Origin: Symbiodinium sp. CCMP2592
Lineage: Eukaryota > Sar > Dinophyceae > Suessiales > Symbiodiniaceae
Reading direction: 5' to 3'
Assembly (NCBI GenBank): GCA_905221615.1
Contig: CAJNDT010000125.1
Location: forward strand, 757,501 to 821,500
Length of the DNA: 64,000 bases
Shown here: positions 1-11,706 of the stretch, piece by piece
Numbering within the stretch: position 1 is the first letter of the stretch
Layout: every line of letters starts with the position of its first letter
Position numbers and translations under genes: made by a program
The notes under the pieces: model-generated
The model's database searches: none
Told to the model about the DNA's origin: nothing
Seen by the model: only the letters and a program-made list of their open reading frames with translations

Positions 1-234
1 TGAAGACACGTGGCTAAGTGGAGTATGTTTGTGTTCTGGGTCTGGGTTCTTGTATGGTGACGCCTGAGTCCACATTGCAATTTCGAGTTCTCTCGGGTTG
101 CAGGCCTGCTACCCTAAACCCTAAACCCTAAAGTTCAGCGCTTCTGATTTCAGGCCTTTGTCTGAGCACAGTAGTAGGGTCGTCACATTCCGACCACAAA
201 CTCTGCACCACCGAACTCTAAGCACCGCTTATTG

Positions 235-327
235 TAACCCTAAGGCTCAAAATAGCCCAAAAGCCTTATATAGTATGGTCTTCGGGCCCAAAAGCCTTAA
301 AATATGAGTCCTTAGAGCCTAAGGGTA
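235..327. mobile_element. Miniature TIR element, family G
   Basis: The inverted ends are CCCTAAGGCTC and GAGCCTAAGGG. TAA lies directly outside both ends, which suggests a 3-bp target duplication. A second copy with the same ends and the same TAA flanks lies at 36943-37135. It is too short to code for a transposase and so is non-autonomous. Confidence 0.7.
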
Positions 328-865
328 AGAGAGGCAAAAAGCAAAAAGCGCTCGGCACATTCCAAGTCAACGTCTAGAAGGTTCAGGAAGCTAGGTTCAT
401 AGGAAGATCAGTTCAGGTCGACGCCTTGTTCCAGTTACAGTGTTCTTGAATGGGAAACACATGTAATTCTGGATTAGACGTGAATTCGATGCTCTGGGAC
501 AGATTTGATTCGGCTTTCGGCAGTTAATCAGTTTCGCATCCTTCTTAACCACAACTTAATTCCGCCCTAAAGCCTGGATTTTTCCAAAGCTCTAGTGCAG
601 AGGGTGCAAAACCATGCAACGTACTAAACCTGGGGTGTCCGGTTTGCTGCAAACTTGCAGGTCAGAGGTAGTTCACCAGAGGGATTCAAGCTATGTTTGA
701 TTGAGGCCCTGAGCTGGTGTTGGCGTCCACATCAAGCCCTAGACCCGATGGCGACTTAGCGCTTCAGGGTTTAGGGTCTAGGCCTAAATGGGCAATCTGA
801 GCCCCACCCCACAAACGCTGAACCTTTATTGTCAGATGTGTTAAACGTTAAGGGCTTTTCTCCGC

Positions 866-965
866 TACACCTTAAACCCTTAAAGGGAACCCTTAAAGGG
901 AAGCCTTAAAAGGGAACCCTTAAAGTGAAGCCTTAGAGGGAACCCTCAAAGGGAACCCGAAAAGC
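866..965. repeat. Tandem CCCTTAAAGGGA-type run
   Basis: Units of about 15 to 18 bases built around CCCTTAAAGGGAA are repeated with small changes, such as AGCCTTAAAAGGG and ACCCTTAAAGTG. The unit is itself nearly palindromic. Similar CCTTTAAAGGGATCTATAGGG phrases recur later, near 42530, 43980, 49870 and 59370, so it may be a dispersed repeat fragment. Confidence 0.55.
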
Positions 966-2082
966 CCCTAAAGAGGGTCTTTCTCGGCCTGAGGACCTAT
1001 GCCTCCGCTGTTTTGATCTGTGCCAATGCCCGTCGCAACCTGGACCAAGTCTGGCCGTTTTTAGCTTAGGGTTTATATGGTTTAGGAGTTTAGGGTTTAG
1101 GAGTTTAGGGTTTGGTGTACATAGTGTCTAGGAGTTTAGGGTTTAGGAGTCTAGGGTTTAGGAGGAGTTTAGGGTTTCGGGTTTTTGCTTTTTTTGTCGC
1201 AGACCTTTCAAGGATCTAGAAGTGTTTAGTATTTTGGAACTCCGCCCCTGGAATAGATGTTATCCTACCTTGATCTTGGCTAAAATAGCAAACCCGCCCT
1301 GATACGCCCCCAGACACAAATTCCCTGACTCCTAAACCCCCAAAACAACCTGAACAGTTTCGTATTCACATTCTGAAGCTCACGTCAGTATTGGTGGGGG
1401 AGTAGAGCAGAATGCCTTGCCATCTTTTTCCAGTCTGTAGGACTCACGCCCAGGGGTTTTAGAGCCTCAGGCTATCGTGCTGCGACCCGCCCTGTCCCTG
1501 GGTCGGTCTGATATATTTGCTGGAACTAGCAGAGGGGTGATACCATGTCCTAAGACCTTCGGGCCCCAATACGCGGCCTCATGACGAATACCGCAAGCCG
1601 AGATCTTTGAATAAGCTGTTCTTGACCGAGCATGTTGTATGCAGAGCGGAGTCTGGAGTTGCGTCGAGGTGCCCGCGCAGAGACTGTGTTTAACCCGTTT
1701 ACTCAAGGATTGTAGGAACCACTGTAGCCTGCAGCCTTCCACGCTTCAGTGACCAAAATGTTAGTTTCATCATGGAGACATATCTCCGTGCATACTTCTG
1801 CAAGCTCTCGGAGCCTTTGCAGTGGGCAGATTGGTTGTCAGGCGCAGCTTCAGGAGCCTTTGCAGCCAGGTGCAGGGCGCTGGGGGCTTTCCGTCACTCC
1901 CGTGATCTATTGGGCAGCCACTCGCCTACAACATTAGCTACACCAACAGACTGTGTGTAAAGTAGTCATTGGATAGTTCCTAGTAAGGGGTCATGGCATT
2001 GCTACTTCTTCGGGTGGGCCCTAGTTCTGGGAGCTAGTAGCGGCAACGCCAGCAGGTACCAAAACTGCGGCATCGGTGTGGG

Positions 2083-3444
2083 TTGTGCCGACAAGCATCC
2101 AAAAGACATGCCGAGCTTCTGGTAGATGCAGATCAGTGTGGTCTACATCCGACCAAGGAGGCTATCGCACAGTTGAGGAAGGAAGGCTTCAATGTTCGTA
2201 CGACTGTTTACGCTGCGCCAGGCAGAAGGAACAGCAAGCAGTGGCGCAAGCTTTTCCAACACAAAGGGATTTCCTTGAGCCCTATTCCTCGAAGCGAAGA
2301 TGGGGAGGCAAACGACACGGCCATTGAAACAAAGTTACTGCAGCTGGCTCAGTCGAAAGGTTACATATGCATTGCCCTGTTGACTTCCGACAACGATTAT
2401 GTCGAGCAGGTTCGGGAGATCGCATCTTTGCCCAAGAAGGACATGTGGGTCTTCGTCCCTGTAGGTGGTGCAGCCTCTCTCGCCACTGTCCTTGGGAACT
2501 ACAATGAAACTAACGCACATGTTGTGCCTGTGGCCACCTCTGCCATACAGGCTGAACAGCAACGGCTTGGTCATGGCACGAAGGTTAGAGCCATTTTGGA
2601 AGCGGACGGACATGGAAGTGTGAAGATGGCGGAGCACGGGTTATCCCCTCCGCCTGAACACGAAGGATTGAATCAACTTCGGGAATTTCTGCAGAATCTT
2701 GACTATCGTGATGAGAGACGTGAGAGAGAACACCTTCTGCAGTCTGTGGCAAAGTTTTGGTTCATTAACCGCCTGGGACCACTGGCAGTGTATCCAACGC
2801 ACGCTGCATTTGTGGCAGCATGCGAGGTTCTCCGAGCTTCAAGCGGCAAAACTTCTTGGACTCGTTACCACAATGACCATGCGTTTTTCCTCCCCATAAC
2901 GAACAATGTTTCTAGGACTGACAAAACGCTCAGAGATTATGGTGGCAGGAAACCAAAAAGAGTTTTCAAAGGTGGAGGCCCTTTCATGATGAAGGATTCT
3001 CCAGGCATGGTAGCACAAGTTCTGCGAACCATGGGATATTTGGATGAAGCTTTCAACAGTGACTTGCCCGAGGCTTTGCTTTTGTTCGTGAACAGGTCGG
3101 AACACAAAAGCACTCTCCGCAAAATATTGGACCTACTACCCGTCTCCAGCGACACCGCCATCGACGTGGAGTACAAGCTACGGCATGCGTTTCTGTCAAA
3201 CCTTACCTCCGGCAAGTGGGTTGTTGCTCAAAGAGACACTCATGTACGGAAGACTCTCCGCAGGCACGGTTTCTTGCAGACAATCCAAGCGCCGCAGACA
3301 GACGTAATGGAAGCAATGAAGCGATTTGTACGCAGTCGCGGCTTGCGAGAGATGCGCAGCTACAATGGGTACGTTTCGAGCATCCAGCAGCACATGTATC
3401 ACAAGGACCCTGACAGAGTTGGAAACATCGAGTTTCAAATCTGA
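2083..3444 (+). CDS. NYN-domain (PIN-like) putative ribonuclease
   Basis: The predicted 453-residue protein begins with a NYN/LabA-like PIN-fold nuclease domain at about residues 10-165. Acidic metal-site motifs are visible: ELLVDADQ (D15, D17), EANDTAIE (D78) and LTSDNDYV (D103, D105). NYN proteins are usually Mg-dependent RNases acting in RNA processing or decay, so that role is inferred from the family. Residues 190-453 are charged and helical and I do not recognise them. The position given as the start is a TTG codon, and no ATG lies in frame between the upstream stop (2038-2040) and the nuclease motif. The true amino terminus is therefore probably supplied by an upstream exon spliced near 2041-2096. 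An ORF at 1772-1960 that begins with ATG could be such an exon, but I cannot link it. The frame is otherwise uninterrupted to TGA at 3442. Confidence 0.75.
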   Translation: MCRQASKRHAELLVDADQCGLHPTKEAIAQLRKEGFNVRTTVYAAPGRRNSKQWRKLFQHKGISLSPIPRSEDGEANDTAIETKLLQLAQSKGYICIALLTSDNDYVEQVREIASLPKKDMWVFVPVGGAASLATVLGNYNETNAHVVPVATSAIQAEQQRLGHGTKVRAILEADGHGSVKMAEHGLSPPPEHEGLNQLREFLQNLDYRDERREREHLLQSVAKFWFINRLGPLAVYPTHAAFVAACEVLRASSGKTSWTRYHNDHAFFLPITNNVSRTDKTLRDYGGRKPKRVFKGGGPFMMKDSPGMVAQVLRTMGYLDEAFNSDLPEALLLFVNRSEHKSTLRKILDLLPVSSDTAIDVEYKLRHAFLSNLTSGKWVVAQRDTHVRKTLRRHGFLQTIQAPQTDVMEAMKRFVRSRGLREMRSYNGYVSSIQQHMYHKDPDRVGNIEFQI

Positions 3445-3635
3445 GCTCGCTCCGAATGCCGCTTGCTTGGAAGTGGATAGGTGGACTAGGGCTTTGGGTG
3501 CTATTTAATACATATCAGGGACTGCGAAGGAATATGTGGCTTTTCTAGCAGCGTATGTAACTTACTTTCGTGTTTTTGGCATCCTGTTTTGTTGTAGGTA
3601 TGGTGCGCATATGCTGCCGGATCATGCTGGTTACT

Positions 3636-3705
3636 CCCTCTCCCTCTCCCTCACCCCCTCTCTCTCTCTCTCTCTCTATCCATCCCTCTCCCTCCCTCGA
3701 AAAGT
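3636..3705 (+). repeat. CT-rich microsatellite
   Basis: This is a run of CCCTCTCT and TC dinucleotides downstream of the NYN gene. The stretch from 3445 to 4070 holds nothing else I can name; short ORFs over the repeat are low-complexity artefacts. Confidence 0.8.
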
Positions 3706-4073
3706 CCGTGCACCTATACAGCAAACGCGTTCATCTGAAAGCACGGAAAGGCAAACCAAAGCCTAGATATGTTCTATGGACACAATGACCCTGACCGCCT
3801 ACGCAGCCTACATGGTACCCTTATACACAGCTCCTAAGCACGCGCATAGGACCCTTGTAGGACCTTTGGGGTAACATATCCATTCTAAATGAGCTCCTGC
3901 TAGTCGTGCACAACCGAGGCATAGAAGGCTTATGCCACTGTCGATGCTCTTGAAGAGGTGCAGCTGCATACAGAAATGCCGCAATAAGTTGCAGACACAC
4001 TGCCAGAACCTCCTGCCCTGTCACCTTGAGTTTGCGCACCGTTTGTTCAGAGCACGTGGTGACGTGAACAGCA

Positions 4074-4982
4074 TTTTTCAAAGGCGAGACGTCTTTGACG
4101 TTTGCTGTTCTCGGAGGCCATTTTGAATGTGTGCATTTGCTGCTGCAAGCCGGTGCTGCAAAGGATGAGAAGAACAGGAGTGAGAAAGGTCCTTATGCAC
4201 GTTGTCAATCGGGGACACGTTGAGGGTGCAGGTTTGCTGCTGCAAGCGAATGCCCGGAAAGGCTGCGAGTTCTATTCAACAATGCATTGTCATAGGCTCT
4301 AAACAGTCAGCCTCGGCAGCCGGTGTACGGCAAGCTGGGGTTGTGCAGTAATTGTTGCGCACTAGCGAGGCACCGGACGTGCTGGAGGACATCGTCGTTT
4401 ATAGAGTCTTTGCCGTGGCTGTCAATGCAGGTCGCAAGGAGGCTCCGCTTTCACTGCCGGAAGCCAGATTTTGGAGTGTGCTTTCGAGCAGTTGCGGGAG
4501 CATGTGGCTGCAACCTAAGCCTTAAACCCTAGATAGAGAGGCCACTGCATTGAGAACCTGACTTTTCAGCTCTGCGAGAAGCCCTGGCTGTCGAGCTGAT
4601 ACGCATGCTTCTGGGGTGGAGCGAAAGCCGTGAGCACCCTTCGGATCTCGAAATCCTTGGCTTTGAAATCCTCTCGGACCTCAGACAAGAACAGGACAGA
4701 ACTGGCAAAACAACACGGGCGACACAGCTTTTGGTGCCGCCTGCCCGACCGTCGGCTGCTGTTAGTCTACTGTTGGAAGTTCGGGCAGAATCGGACATGC
4801 CGGACGGCATCCGAGACACGCCTCTCATGTTCGCACTCGGAAACGGCGTCGAATTCGAACGTCTTCTCCCCGAAAATGGTGCGAGCAGGAAAAGGGAGAG
4901 CCATTGCGAAGACTTTGCCTGCAGCATTGCAGCTGCCATGGGCCATGCACAAATCTTAAGCTTGCTGGAAGACAACATGTGA
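4074..4982 (+). pseudogene. Decayed ankyrin-repeat gene fragment
   Basis: Three stretches read as ankyrin repeats but in different frames. From 4074 the frame gives ETSLTFAVLGGHFECVHLLL followed by QAGAAKDEKN. After a shift near 4190 another frame gives LMHVVNRGHVEGAGLLLQAN, then a stop. From about 4750 to 4980 a further frame gives AAVSLLLEVRAESDMPDG, DTPLMFALGNG and later AAAMGHAQILSLLE. The G-H-x-E/Q-x2-x-LLL pattern is typical of ankyrin units, which bind protein partners. The frame changes and stops between the blocks point to a pseudogene. Separate exons of a live gene are the alternative, but I see no good splice sites at the frame changes. Confidence 0.6.
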
Positions 4983-5345
4983 GAGAGTTGTTATGCGCAG
5001 CAGCTAAGACTCGGGCAATCAAACCAAGACGCTTCTCTGAAAGCCAGCATGCTCATGCTTAAGAGGCATTCTCGTAGAGCATGCCGGAAGGTTTGTGTCA
5101 TGAGGCTGTCTCCCAATAGCCAAATACAAATCTGGAATGGGCAACAACCCAGGTACCGGTACAGTAGTCTGCGATCCCGAGCATAACTTCGGGATGCTCC
5201 TTACTTTTGGCTGAGTTACACAAACACTAGCTTACCAAGCAGATAAAGCCTTTACAAGAGCTGCAGAATGCATCCAGCAGGCAATTGGTTTGGTAATAAC
5301 CTTTAGTCCTAGAGTCCTTTTTTGGTGACGATTTGGAAAGCTCAG

Positions 5346-5411
5346 GTTGGCCGGAGGCCGCCGATCTTCTGGAACGCATGGAGGGCTCGTCGATGAAGCC
5401 AGCAGCTGCAA
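5346..5411 (+). CDS. Exon-like segment, charged helix
   Basis: The segment follows CAG and one frame reads WPEAADLLERMEGSSMKPAA. The next bases are GCTATG, a possible GC donor. The composition is helix-forming. There is no homology I can name. It is one of a plus-strand series of such segments; alone it is weak. Confidence 0.25.
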
Positions 5412-5867
5412 GCTATGCGCCTTAGCAGGCATTTAGGGGCAAAGGCCGATAAACCCAAAGACCGTGCACCCGGAGCACTTTCACAGCTCTTTCAAGCCAA
5501 CACGCGTCTGCAGACCTGGACTGTACTTGGAGCTTTATTCTGAATTCCACTTGTCGGCGTGCTCTGCCTTCAGGCGGAACCACTAATTCTATGGATAGTC
5601 TCAACGGGACCCCAAAACAAAGGAGCCCTAAACCCCCATAGTAACCGATAGGAAACCCTTAAAGTAACCCTTAAAGGGACCCTGATTGCCTCAACAACGA
5701 GGCAGCTTGATTAAGGGTTACAGTCGTTTTAGCAATCCGAAGTTCATGTTTCAAGAGCTGGATCTAGTTTAGGGCTTAGGGTTTATAGGGTTTGGTTTGG
5801 GGTTCGAGGACTCCAGGGTTTCGAGATTTAGTTAAGGTTGTAAGGGCTGGCTCAGGACCCATGTCAC

Positions 5868-5935
5868 GGTTTAGGGTTTAGGGTTTAGGGTTTAGGGTTT
5901 AGGGTTTAGGGTTTAGGGTTTAGGGTTTAGGGTTT
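5868..5935 (+). repeat. Interstitial telomeric array (TTTAGGG)n
   Basis: About nine perfect TTTAGGG units lie head to tail. This is the plant-type telomere repeat, also used by dinoflagellates. Ordinary sequence lies on both sides, so this is not a chromosome end. Confidence 0.9.
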
Positions 5936-6670
5936 ATTTTCCTCCAGTGCTTTCCTTGTGTCCGAGCAAGTTCAGTTAGGACTCGGCACTGCATGTGCAA
6001 CCAGCACCCAACAAAAACCCACAACCCCAGATTGCCCCAAACGCATCATAAATAAAGCGTTTGTAACCACCGAGAATCAAAACTAGCGTCCTAAATCTGT
6101 AGTCACGTAGTCCTACTATTCTTCAGATTGCCTTAGCTTTACCTTTATTTGTAGTATAACCCCAGTAAAAGACTTGGTCCAATCATTCAGCCTCCTGTAT
6201 GGCTATATGAATCATGACAACATCCCAGCCGAGCCGTGTCCGGAAGTACGGAGTTTTTGTTGGGCACTTCTTAGCAGTCAGCTCTACACAAGAAATATCT
6301 AACCTGAAGATTCCATGAACAAGACCCCATAAAGGAGTTAAGGGCATAGGACGTGTTCAGGTTTAGGGTTCCAAGTTTCTGAAGCCCCCCCAAAGTCAAA
6401 GTTTTTTCAATCCGAAACTCTAAGAACCGAAACCCCAAACCCCATACATGCTTTTCAAACGGTTTAAGAAACAACAGTTTTTGTACAACTCGCGAGGCCC
6501 TGCATACAAATCACCCCAACGAACCTTAAAAACCTGCCCATCTGATTACACAACTTATGAAGCCTTACGCCCTGAAAACTCATAAGATTCATTCCCAGAT
6601 TGCAAGAACCCAAAGAAAATTTGTAAAGACTCTGCAAAACACTAAAAAATCAGAACATGCAGAGCATCCT
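5936..6670. other. No gene seen
   Basis: This is moderately AT-rich unique sequence with isolated degenerate telomere heptamers. No ORF of interest and no clear TIR element was found. Confidence 0.5.
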
Positions 6671-6674
6671 GCAG

Positions 6675-6786
6675 TCCTACAGCAAAAATCAAGCTACGAC
6701 CCGTTTCTCGAGGCTTTAGTTTTGTCGGAACTGGAGCAGCGTGCCGTCACGGGGCCCGAGCAAACACTCATGAGCCGTGCTTCTGG
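6675..6786 (+). CDS. Exon-like segment, charged helix
   Basis: The frame, which belongs to an ORF open from 6557 to 6814, reads FLEALVLSELEQRAVTGPEQ in its middle. CAG precedes it near 6674. The donor side is not clear. The peptide is coiled-coil-like with no recognised domain. Confidence 0.25.
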
Positions 6787-8920
6787 CTGCATCAAGGGCC
6801 CAGAGTTTGTCTAGTTTAGGGAAAAAAGAAACTTCTCTTCAGGGCTTTCTCGGGTTTGACGGCGTTCCTTTGTTTTTGTTCTATCTATCTGTCGTTGTAT
6901 ATGTATGTATATATATATATATATACATCTAGGCTTGTTACAGGAAGTTTTCAAAGCTGAGCTTTAGTGTTTCAGGGTGCAGGATTTCAGGGCTCCACAA
7001 TGTTCGGGTGTAGGGTTTCTGAGGCTCACAGGCTTCGGCGGCTTGCTTCAGCATGACGGCAACTAGCTGCACCCTATACAGTAAACCCCATAAAGTTGGA
7101 AACCGGCTGAAGGCCAAATAGTGCTTGGATTCCCTATACGTTGCTCTTAGGGATTGAGGCTACGGGGTTTCCAACTTTTGGGCTTCTACTGTAAGACCCT
7201 CCCTGTTAATTGGGGATCCTTGTTGTGATTTCTTTGTATCAGTCCGTAAGAAGGTAGGTTATTTGATTTGAAATCCATGTGAAGCCTATAGCTGGTATAT
7301 CTCAAAACTCTTTGACTATAAAATTAAAGCTCATCTCAACGCCCTGCAGCCTCGGGTTGTGTTTCAGAGTTTAACCCTTGACTCCACGCACTGACAAGCT
7401 GGGGAAATAGGTCAAAATGCTGGGAGTTTCCAAGGGCATGATTCGCAAATAGTTCTTAAGACTGACAGCTTCCGGTTCAGGGTCTAGGTTTAGGGGACCG
7501 TGAAACCCTGCATACGTTCGTACACATGTGTGTTGAGTAAAACCTCCCCAGACCAAGAACGTAATTGTCGCAGTCCTCCAAGTAGCGCTGGTTGCGACAA
7601 AACTCTTGTTGCCTGCACTAGTATCACCTACGGGGAGCCTTTTACAGCCCTTTCAACTCACAAGAACCTTACTCAACAATGGGACAGGAGCTTGAAGACC
7701 AAGTTCGGTTTTGATAAAGGTGCAAGAGCATGTACTTGTACAGTGTACAAATATCGTACATCTCCAGAAGCGCAAGTCCGTGGATTGACTGCTTGGCCTA
7801 GGTGTTTGGATCTACCTAGACCCTCAAATGTGGCACCCTTTCCCCTTTAACAGGATCCTACCCAAGGATTTGATTTTGCCCGAACATGTACAGGCAAGGT
7901 CCCTTTACAGTTAGGTCTCGGCTTTCAGCGGTCAGGGGTAGCTACGTCGGGCGACATAGTACCGGGGGGCTGAACGGCTGGTGAGGGTATCCCCTCACAG
8001 GCCCCATACGCTTATGCTACACTACTACACTATGAATTCCGAAACCAAAGGCCCTATCATCCCTAAACCCTCAATCCATCATCACTTATTCTAGCGCGGT
8101 CCAGTATGGGCTTGGCCGTGGCGCCCGAGCTTTATGTTTCCGGTTTATGCTTGTTGCAGCTCAACCCCTCGCAAGCTCAAACCCTGCCATAACATCAAAC
8201 CATCATACGATCCCGACATGACATGACATAGAATAGAGCCTTGTGAATGAAAAGGTTACAAATCGAATCGAACCCTGGAGAGAAGAGTTTTGGAATCCCA
8301 GAGCTTCCACGAACTTGTTCCAAGGTCTTTCTGCCGCCGCTGCCAAGACGCTCAGCCAACCGGCAACGGAAAATCGCTCGAACCCTGCGCCCAATAATCC
8401 TAAACCTTAAGCCAAAAACCCTTGCTTCGTGAAATAGATGTCTAACACGTCTGAGTCTCCACGACCCTAAACCTTAAACACTCAGCCCGGAACCTTACCT
8501 GGACCCAGAAGAATTCACCTACCTTCTTAGGTTTCCTTATCAAGAGTTCTCTTACATAAGTCCTCCAAAGAGTAGGTTATTTGGGGTTATGAGGTAAGCC
8601 CGAAAAGTCGAATTTGTCTGAGTCCCCGAGACATCCCTGAGTGTTCATGTTTCTTCCTTGGGGTGTGCAGTTTTCAGCACGTTAGGAAAACGTTTGGTCC
8701 GAGTCCATCTTGACCGGTATGTACCTGCCTGCCGCTATAAAAACATGCAGAGCTATGCGCATCTATGGTTGCAAGATTTACGGCTGAGACTGGCATGGTT
8801 GCTGTTCTTGCCGTTGTGGGGTCGTTTGTCTTCGGAGCCCCTGGCGGTGTAACGGGCTAAGGGTGTGCAGGCTTTCGAAACGAACCTGTATGCTAGCGTT
8901 GAGGTTCGACGGGGGCTAGC
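6787..8920. other. Gene-free stretch with dispersed repeats
   Basis: Contents include a TA microsatellite at 6895-6927 and two related repeats (family N) near 7190-7276 and 8505-8585, both ending in AAGRNGTAGGTTAT-like sequence. An ORF at 7500-7850 codes for 116 residues that I do not recognise and that lack repeat or domain signatures; I do not call it a gene. Confidence 0.45.
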
Positions 8921-8922
8921 AG

Positions 8923-8973
8923 GGTTTGCTAAGCGGCTCGAGGGGGCTGCTGAAGTCGAGCGGCAATTACGGA
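8923..8973 (+). CDS. Exon-like segment, coiled-coil composition
   Basis: The segment follows CTAGCAG and one frame reads FAKRLEGAAEVERQLRK, strongly helical with alternating hydrophobic and charged positions. The same ORF runs 8865-9047 but its end is a GA microsatellite. No donor is obvious. Confidence 0.3.
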
Positions 8974-8997
8974 AGCCACATTCACACAAGCTTGCTG

Positions 8998-9063
8998 GAA
9001 AAAGACAGAAAGAGAGAGAGACAGAGAGAGAGAGAGAGTGTGTGTGAGAGTGTGTAAACGTGT
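8998..9063 (+). repeat. GA/GT microsatellite
   Basis: Runs of GAGAGA pass into GTGTGT. Predicted peptides rich in RE dipeptides over this run are an artefact of the repeat. Confidence 0.85.
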
Positions 9064-9503
9064 GTTTGTGTCCGCACACCAAACCGTTCATGACCACCAA
9101 GCAAGGACAGCCACAGCCGTCCGGAAGTGAGCCGCAAGCTTAAGCAGAAGCCCTAAGCCGAATGCATCCGACTGAATCCTCATGAAACGAGATGCAACCA
9201 AACCGTGATAGTCCCATGCCCTGAAGCCCACCACAATTTCACATGTGACGGCCGGCAAGCCCTTACAACCCCCCCATCATGCCATGTTTCCCGTGACGAC
9301 ACTAGAGAGCAACGGCAAAACAGTCCGAAAACCCTGAGCGTCCGGCTCGCGACCCTAACACTCACGATCCCTACCTTGATCTAAACCCCTGCAGGTCTTA
9401 AACTCCAAACCAAAGCCGATTTCCGCTAGACTCTACACCTTACTGCTATTACTGCACACGCTACAAAATGCACCCCGAACCAAAGTACCTTGCACAAATT
9501 ACA

Positions 9504-9614
9504 TGGGAGTTTCCGAAAATAGGGGACCCATGGGGACCCTAATATAGTAACACATAAAGGAGGATGCTATAAGGACTTGAAAAATAAGGTATCCGTAATT
9601 TCGGAAACTCTCAC
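9504..9614. mobile_element. Miniature TIR element, family K
   Basis: The ends are TGGGAGTTTCCG and CGGAAACTCTC, with ACA outside both, suggesting a 3-bp target duplication. Other copies lie at 19341, 23651, 24680 and 34790. This copy directly abuts the exon-like segment that begins at 9615. Confidence 0.75.
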
Positions 9615-9698
9615 ATGACGTCCATCGCGGAATCGCTGGAGCTTCACCACAGCGAACGCTTGGTAGCAGCAGACGATGAGCGTGTTGCGGGGTGCTGA
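9615..9698 (+). CDS. Exon-like segment, helical
   Basis: An ATG opens the frame MTSIAESLELHHSERLVAAD, which ends at TGA 28 codons on. The peptide is amphipathic. Its left edge is the end of a family K element. It may be an exon trimmed by that insertion or a chance ORF. Confidence 0.25.
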   Translation: MTSIAESLELHHSERLVAADDERVAGC

Positions 9699-11210
9699 GT
9701 TGACGCTTTAGAGCTTTGGGTTTTCGGAGTTTGCCGTTTAGGCGTTTAGGGTTTAGGATTTTCGGAGTTTGCCGCTTAGGAGTTTAGGGTTTAGGGCATG
9801 GTTTCCAGGCTTAAACAAGTTTAAGGTGTAGGGTTCGCGGGTGGCTCTGGTTTGCTCCTGGAACCATTCTTGCGCGAGGCCTAAAACATGTTGCTCCTTG
9901 GCTACCTCAGAACCAACAGAACAGAATTTACTCCGTGTCACGAACATAGTTCATCTCGAAGAAGGCAAAAAATAGACGTTCAATTCATGGCAGACGACGG
10001 AACAAGCACACTTGCTAAACCTCCTTGGTCCCTTCAGTATAAAATCCTTTCAAATTATGGATTCCTTCGTTGAGCACATCCATATAATGTATGCCGGTAT
10101 AAGACTCGGAGGAAACCTATAAAACCCAATGTGGGACTGGATAGGGTTGAGAGTCCGTGTTTTTCAGGGTCTACGGGCTTTAGGGCTTTGGGGGTTGTGC
10201 TCAGGGTTTGCTCAACAGCTCCTTGAGGACTTTCGTGCTGTTTGGCAGCTGACTTCTATGTCCTTGGGCGTGGGCCTTTTCGCGATTCCGCTTGGGCCCA
10301 AGTGCCGCAGAGAGGGAGGCAGTGGCTTGGATTTCGGGGGTGTCGTGGTGTTTGGGACATTTGGGTGTAGTAGAGTTCGGGGCTTGAATTGAAGCCTAAA
10401 CCCTAAAGTCCTAAAGTAGCCTAAGTCCTGAAACTCCTAAATCTCAAACCCTAAACTCCCAGAACCTAGAACCTAAATCATAATCCCCCATAGCCCTAGA
10501 ACCTTAAGCCCTATACTCCTATTCCCTCAACCTTGAAGCCCCCAACTCGGGTTTACTGCTCCTCATTCGAGGGGTTTGGGCAAGACAAGGTTGACTCTTA
10601 CATCGAGTAGGGCTCCGTTAATACGGTTCGTTTCAAAGAGTGTAGTATGAGGGGTAGTAAAGCCCATATAGAAGGCATCTCACAGGGAATTTCTTGCAGC
10701 TGCCTCAGCTGCATCTGCAAATCGGGATTTCGTGGTTTCGCCCATTCACAGACTGCGAGTTCAATATCCTCAACTGGCTTCACTCACTCAACTCTTAACC
10801 TTTCGGAACCCCTGTAGGGGCCAACATATATCATAGTGTATATCTATATATACATAATGTACATATTATAATATTTTCATATGACAAACTGTCTTATGTA
10901 TAATTAACCGTTTATTGCATATAATGCCTCTCCACAGTTAGGGACATCGTAAGACCACCTGCACCTGTGTAAGAGCCGGCGCAATCCCCCAGCCCGCGAA
11001 GCCCCAAACAAGACCTGAAGGGTCATATCTAGGGTTTAGGGTTTAGGGCTTCGGAGGGTTAGGGGTACCTTACCTTCTTTTCTATAGAAATGATCCTAGC
11101 TACAGAACCCGGGTACCTTTCTAAAGACCAAGCAAAACTCAACGAATTACAATCTCCTTAACGTAGAGCTCCCTGCTATGGAACGAAAGCCCGAACACTC
11201 CCAACATCAA
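9699..11210. other. Gene-free stretch
   Basis: Degenerate telomere heptamers are frequent around 9720-9810, 10380-10520 and 11030-11050. An 87-residue ORF at 10129-10392 contains AQQLLEDFRAVWQLTS, which resembles the exon-like segments elsewhere, but I see no splice signals that define it. Confidence 0.45.
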
Positions 11211-11277
11211 CAGTGCAGTGACTTTGTTTATGGCAGCGAGTCGTTGGCTTACATACCGTGGGTATTTCGAATGCGGG

Positions 11278-11482
11278 GTGTGTGTATGTATGTGTACATT
11301 ATACATGGAAATATATCATTTTATATGTATATGTAGATGTACATGTATATGTAGATGTATATATATATATATATATATATACACAAAGTTCACAAACATA
11401 TACATATATGTATGTATATATGTGTGTGTATATATATATATATACATATATATACATATATATATATATGTGTGTGTGTCCG
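11278..11482 (+). repeat. TA/TG microsatellite cluster
   Basis: Alternating blocks of TGTATG, TATATA and TGTGTG cover about 200 bp. Tyrosine- and isoleucine-rich ORFs here are artefacts. Confidence 0.9.
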
Positions 11483-11706
11483 GTAGTACACCCTTGTTGG
11501 ATAGCCGGAGCCCTCCGTTAAGGGACCCTCATAAAGACCCTACTAGAGAGTAGGACTCTCCATCTATGGACCCCTGAATGGCGACCTCGATTTTGCTCAA
11601 GCCTTTCTTGTTTGCTCTACTTGTAGCCCCAAGCCGAAACAAATTGAATAGCAGGTCTTGACCCCTTCGTTGTAGGGTTTTTCGGATCCTAAACCCTCAG
11701 CCTTAT

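Larger units (their letters stand above)
1..1740. other. Gene-free repeat-rich stretch
   Basis: I see no convincing coding sequence here. The stretch holds a short TIR element near 235-327, a purine/pyrimidine tandem run near 866-965, and a degenerate cluster of TTTAGGG-like heptamers around 1068-1170. The ORFs present are short and unlike any family I recognise. Confidence 0.6.

Noticed and set aside
5868-5935. Chromosome end
   Set aside because: The telomeric tract is short and continues into ordinary sequence on both sides.
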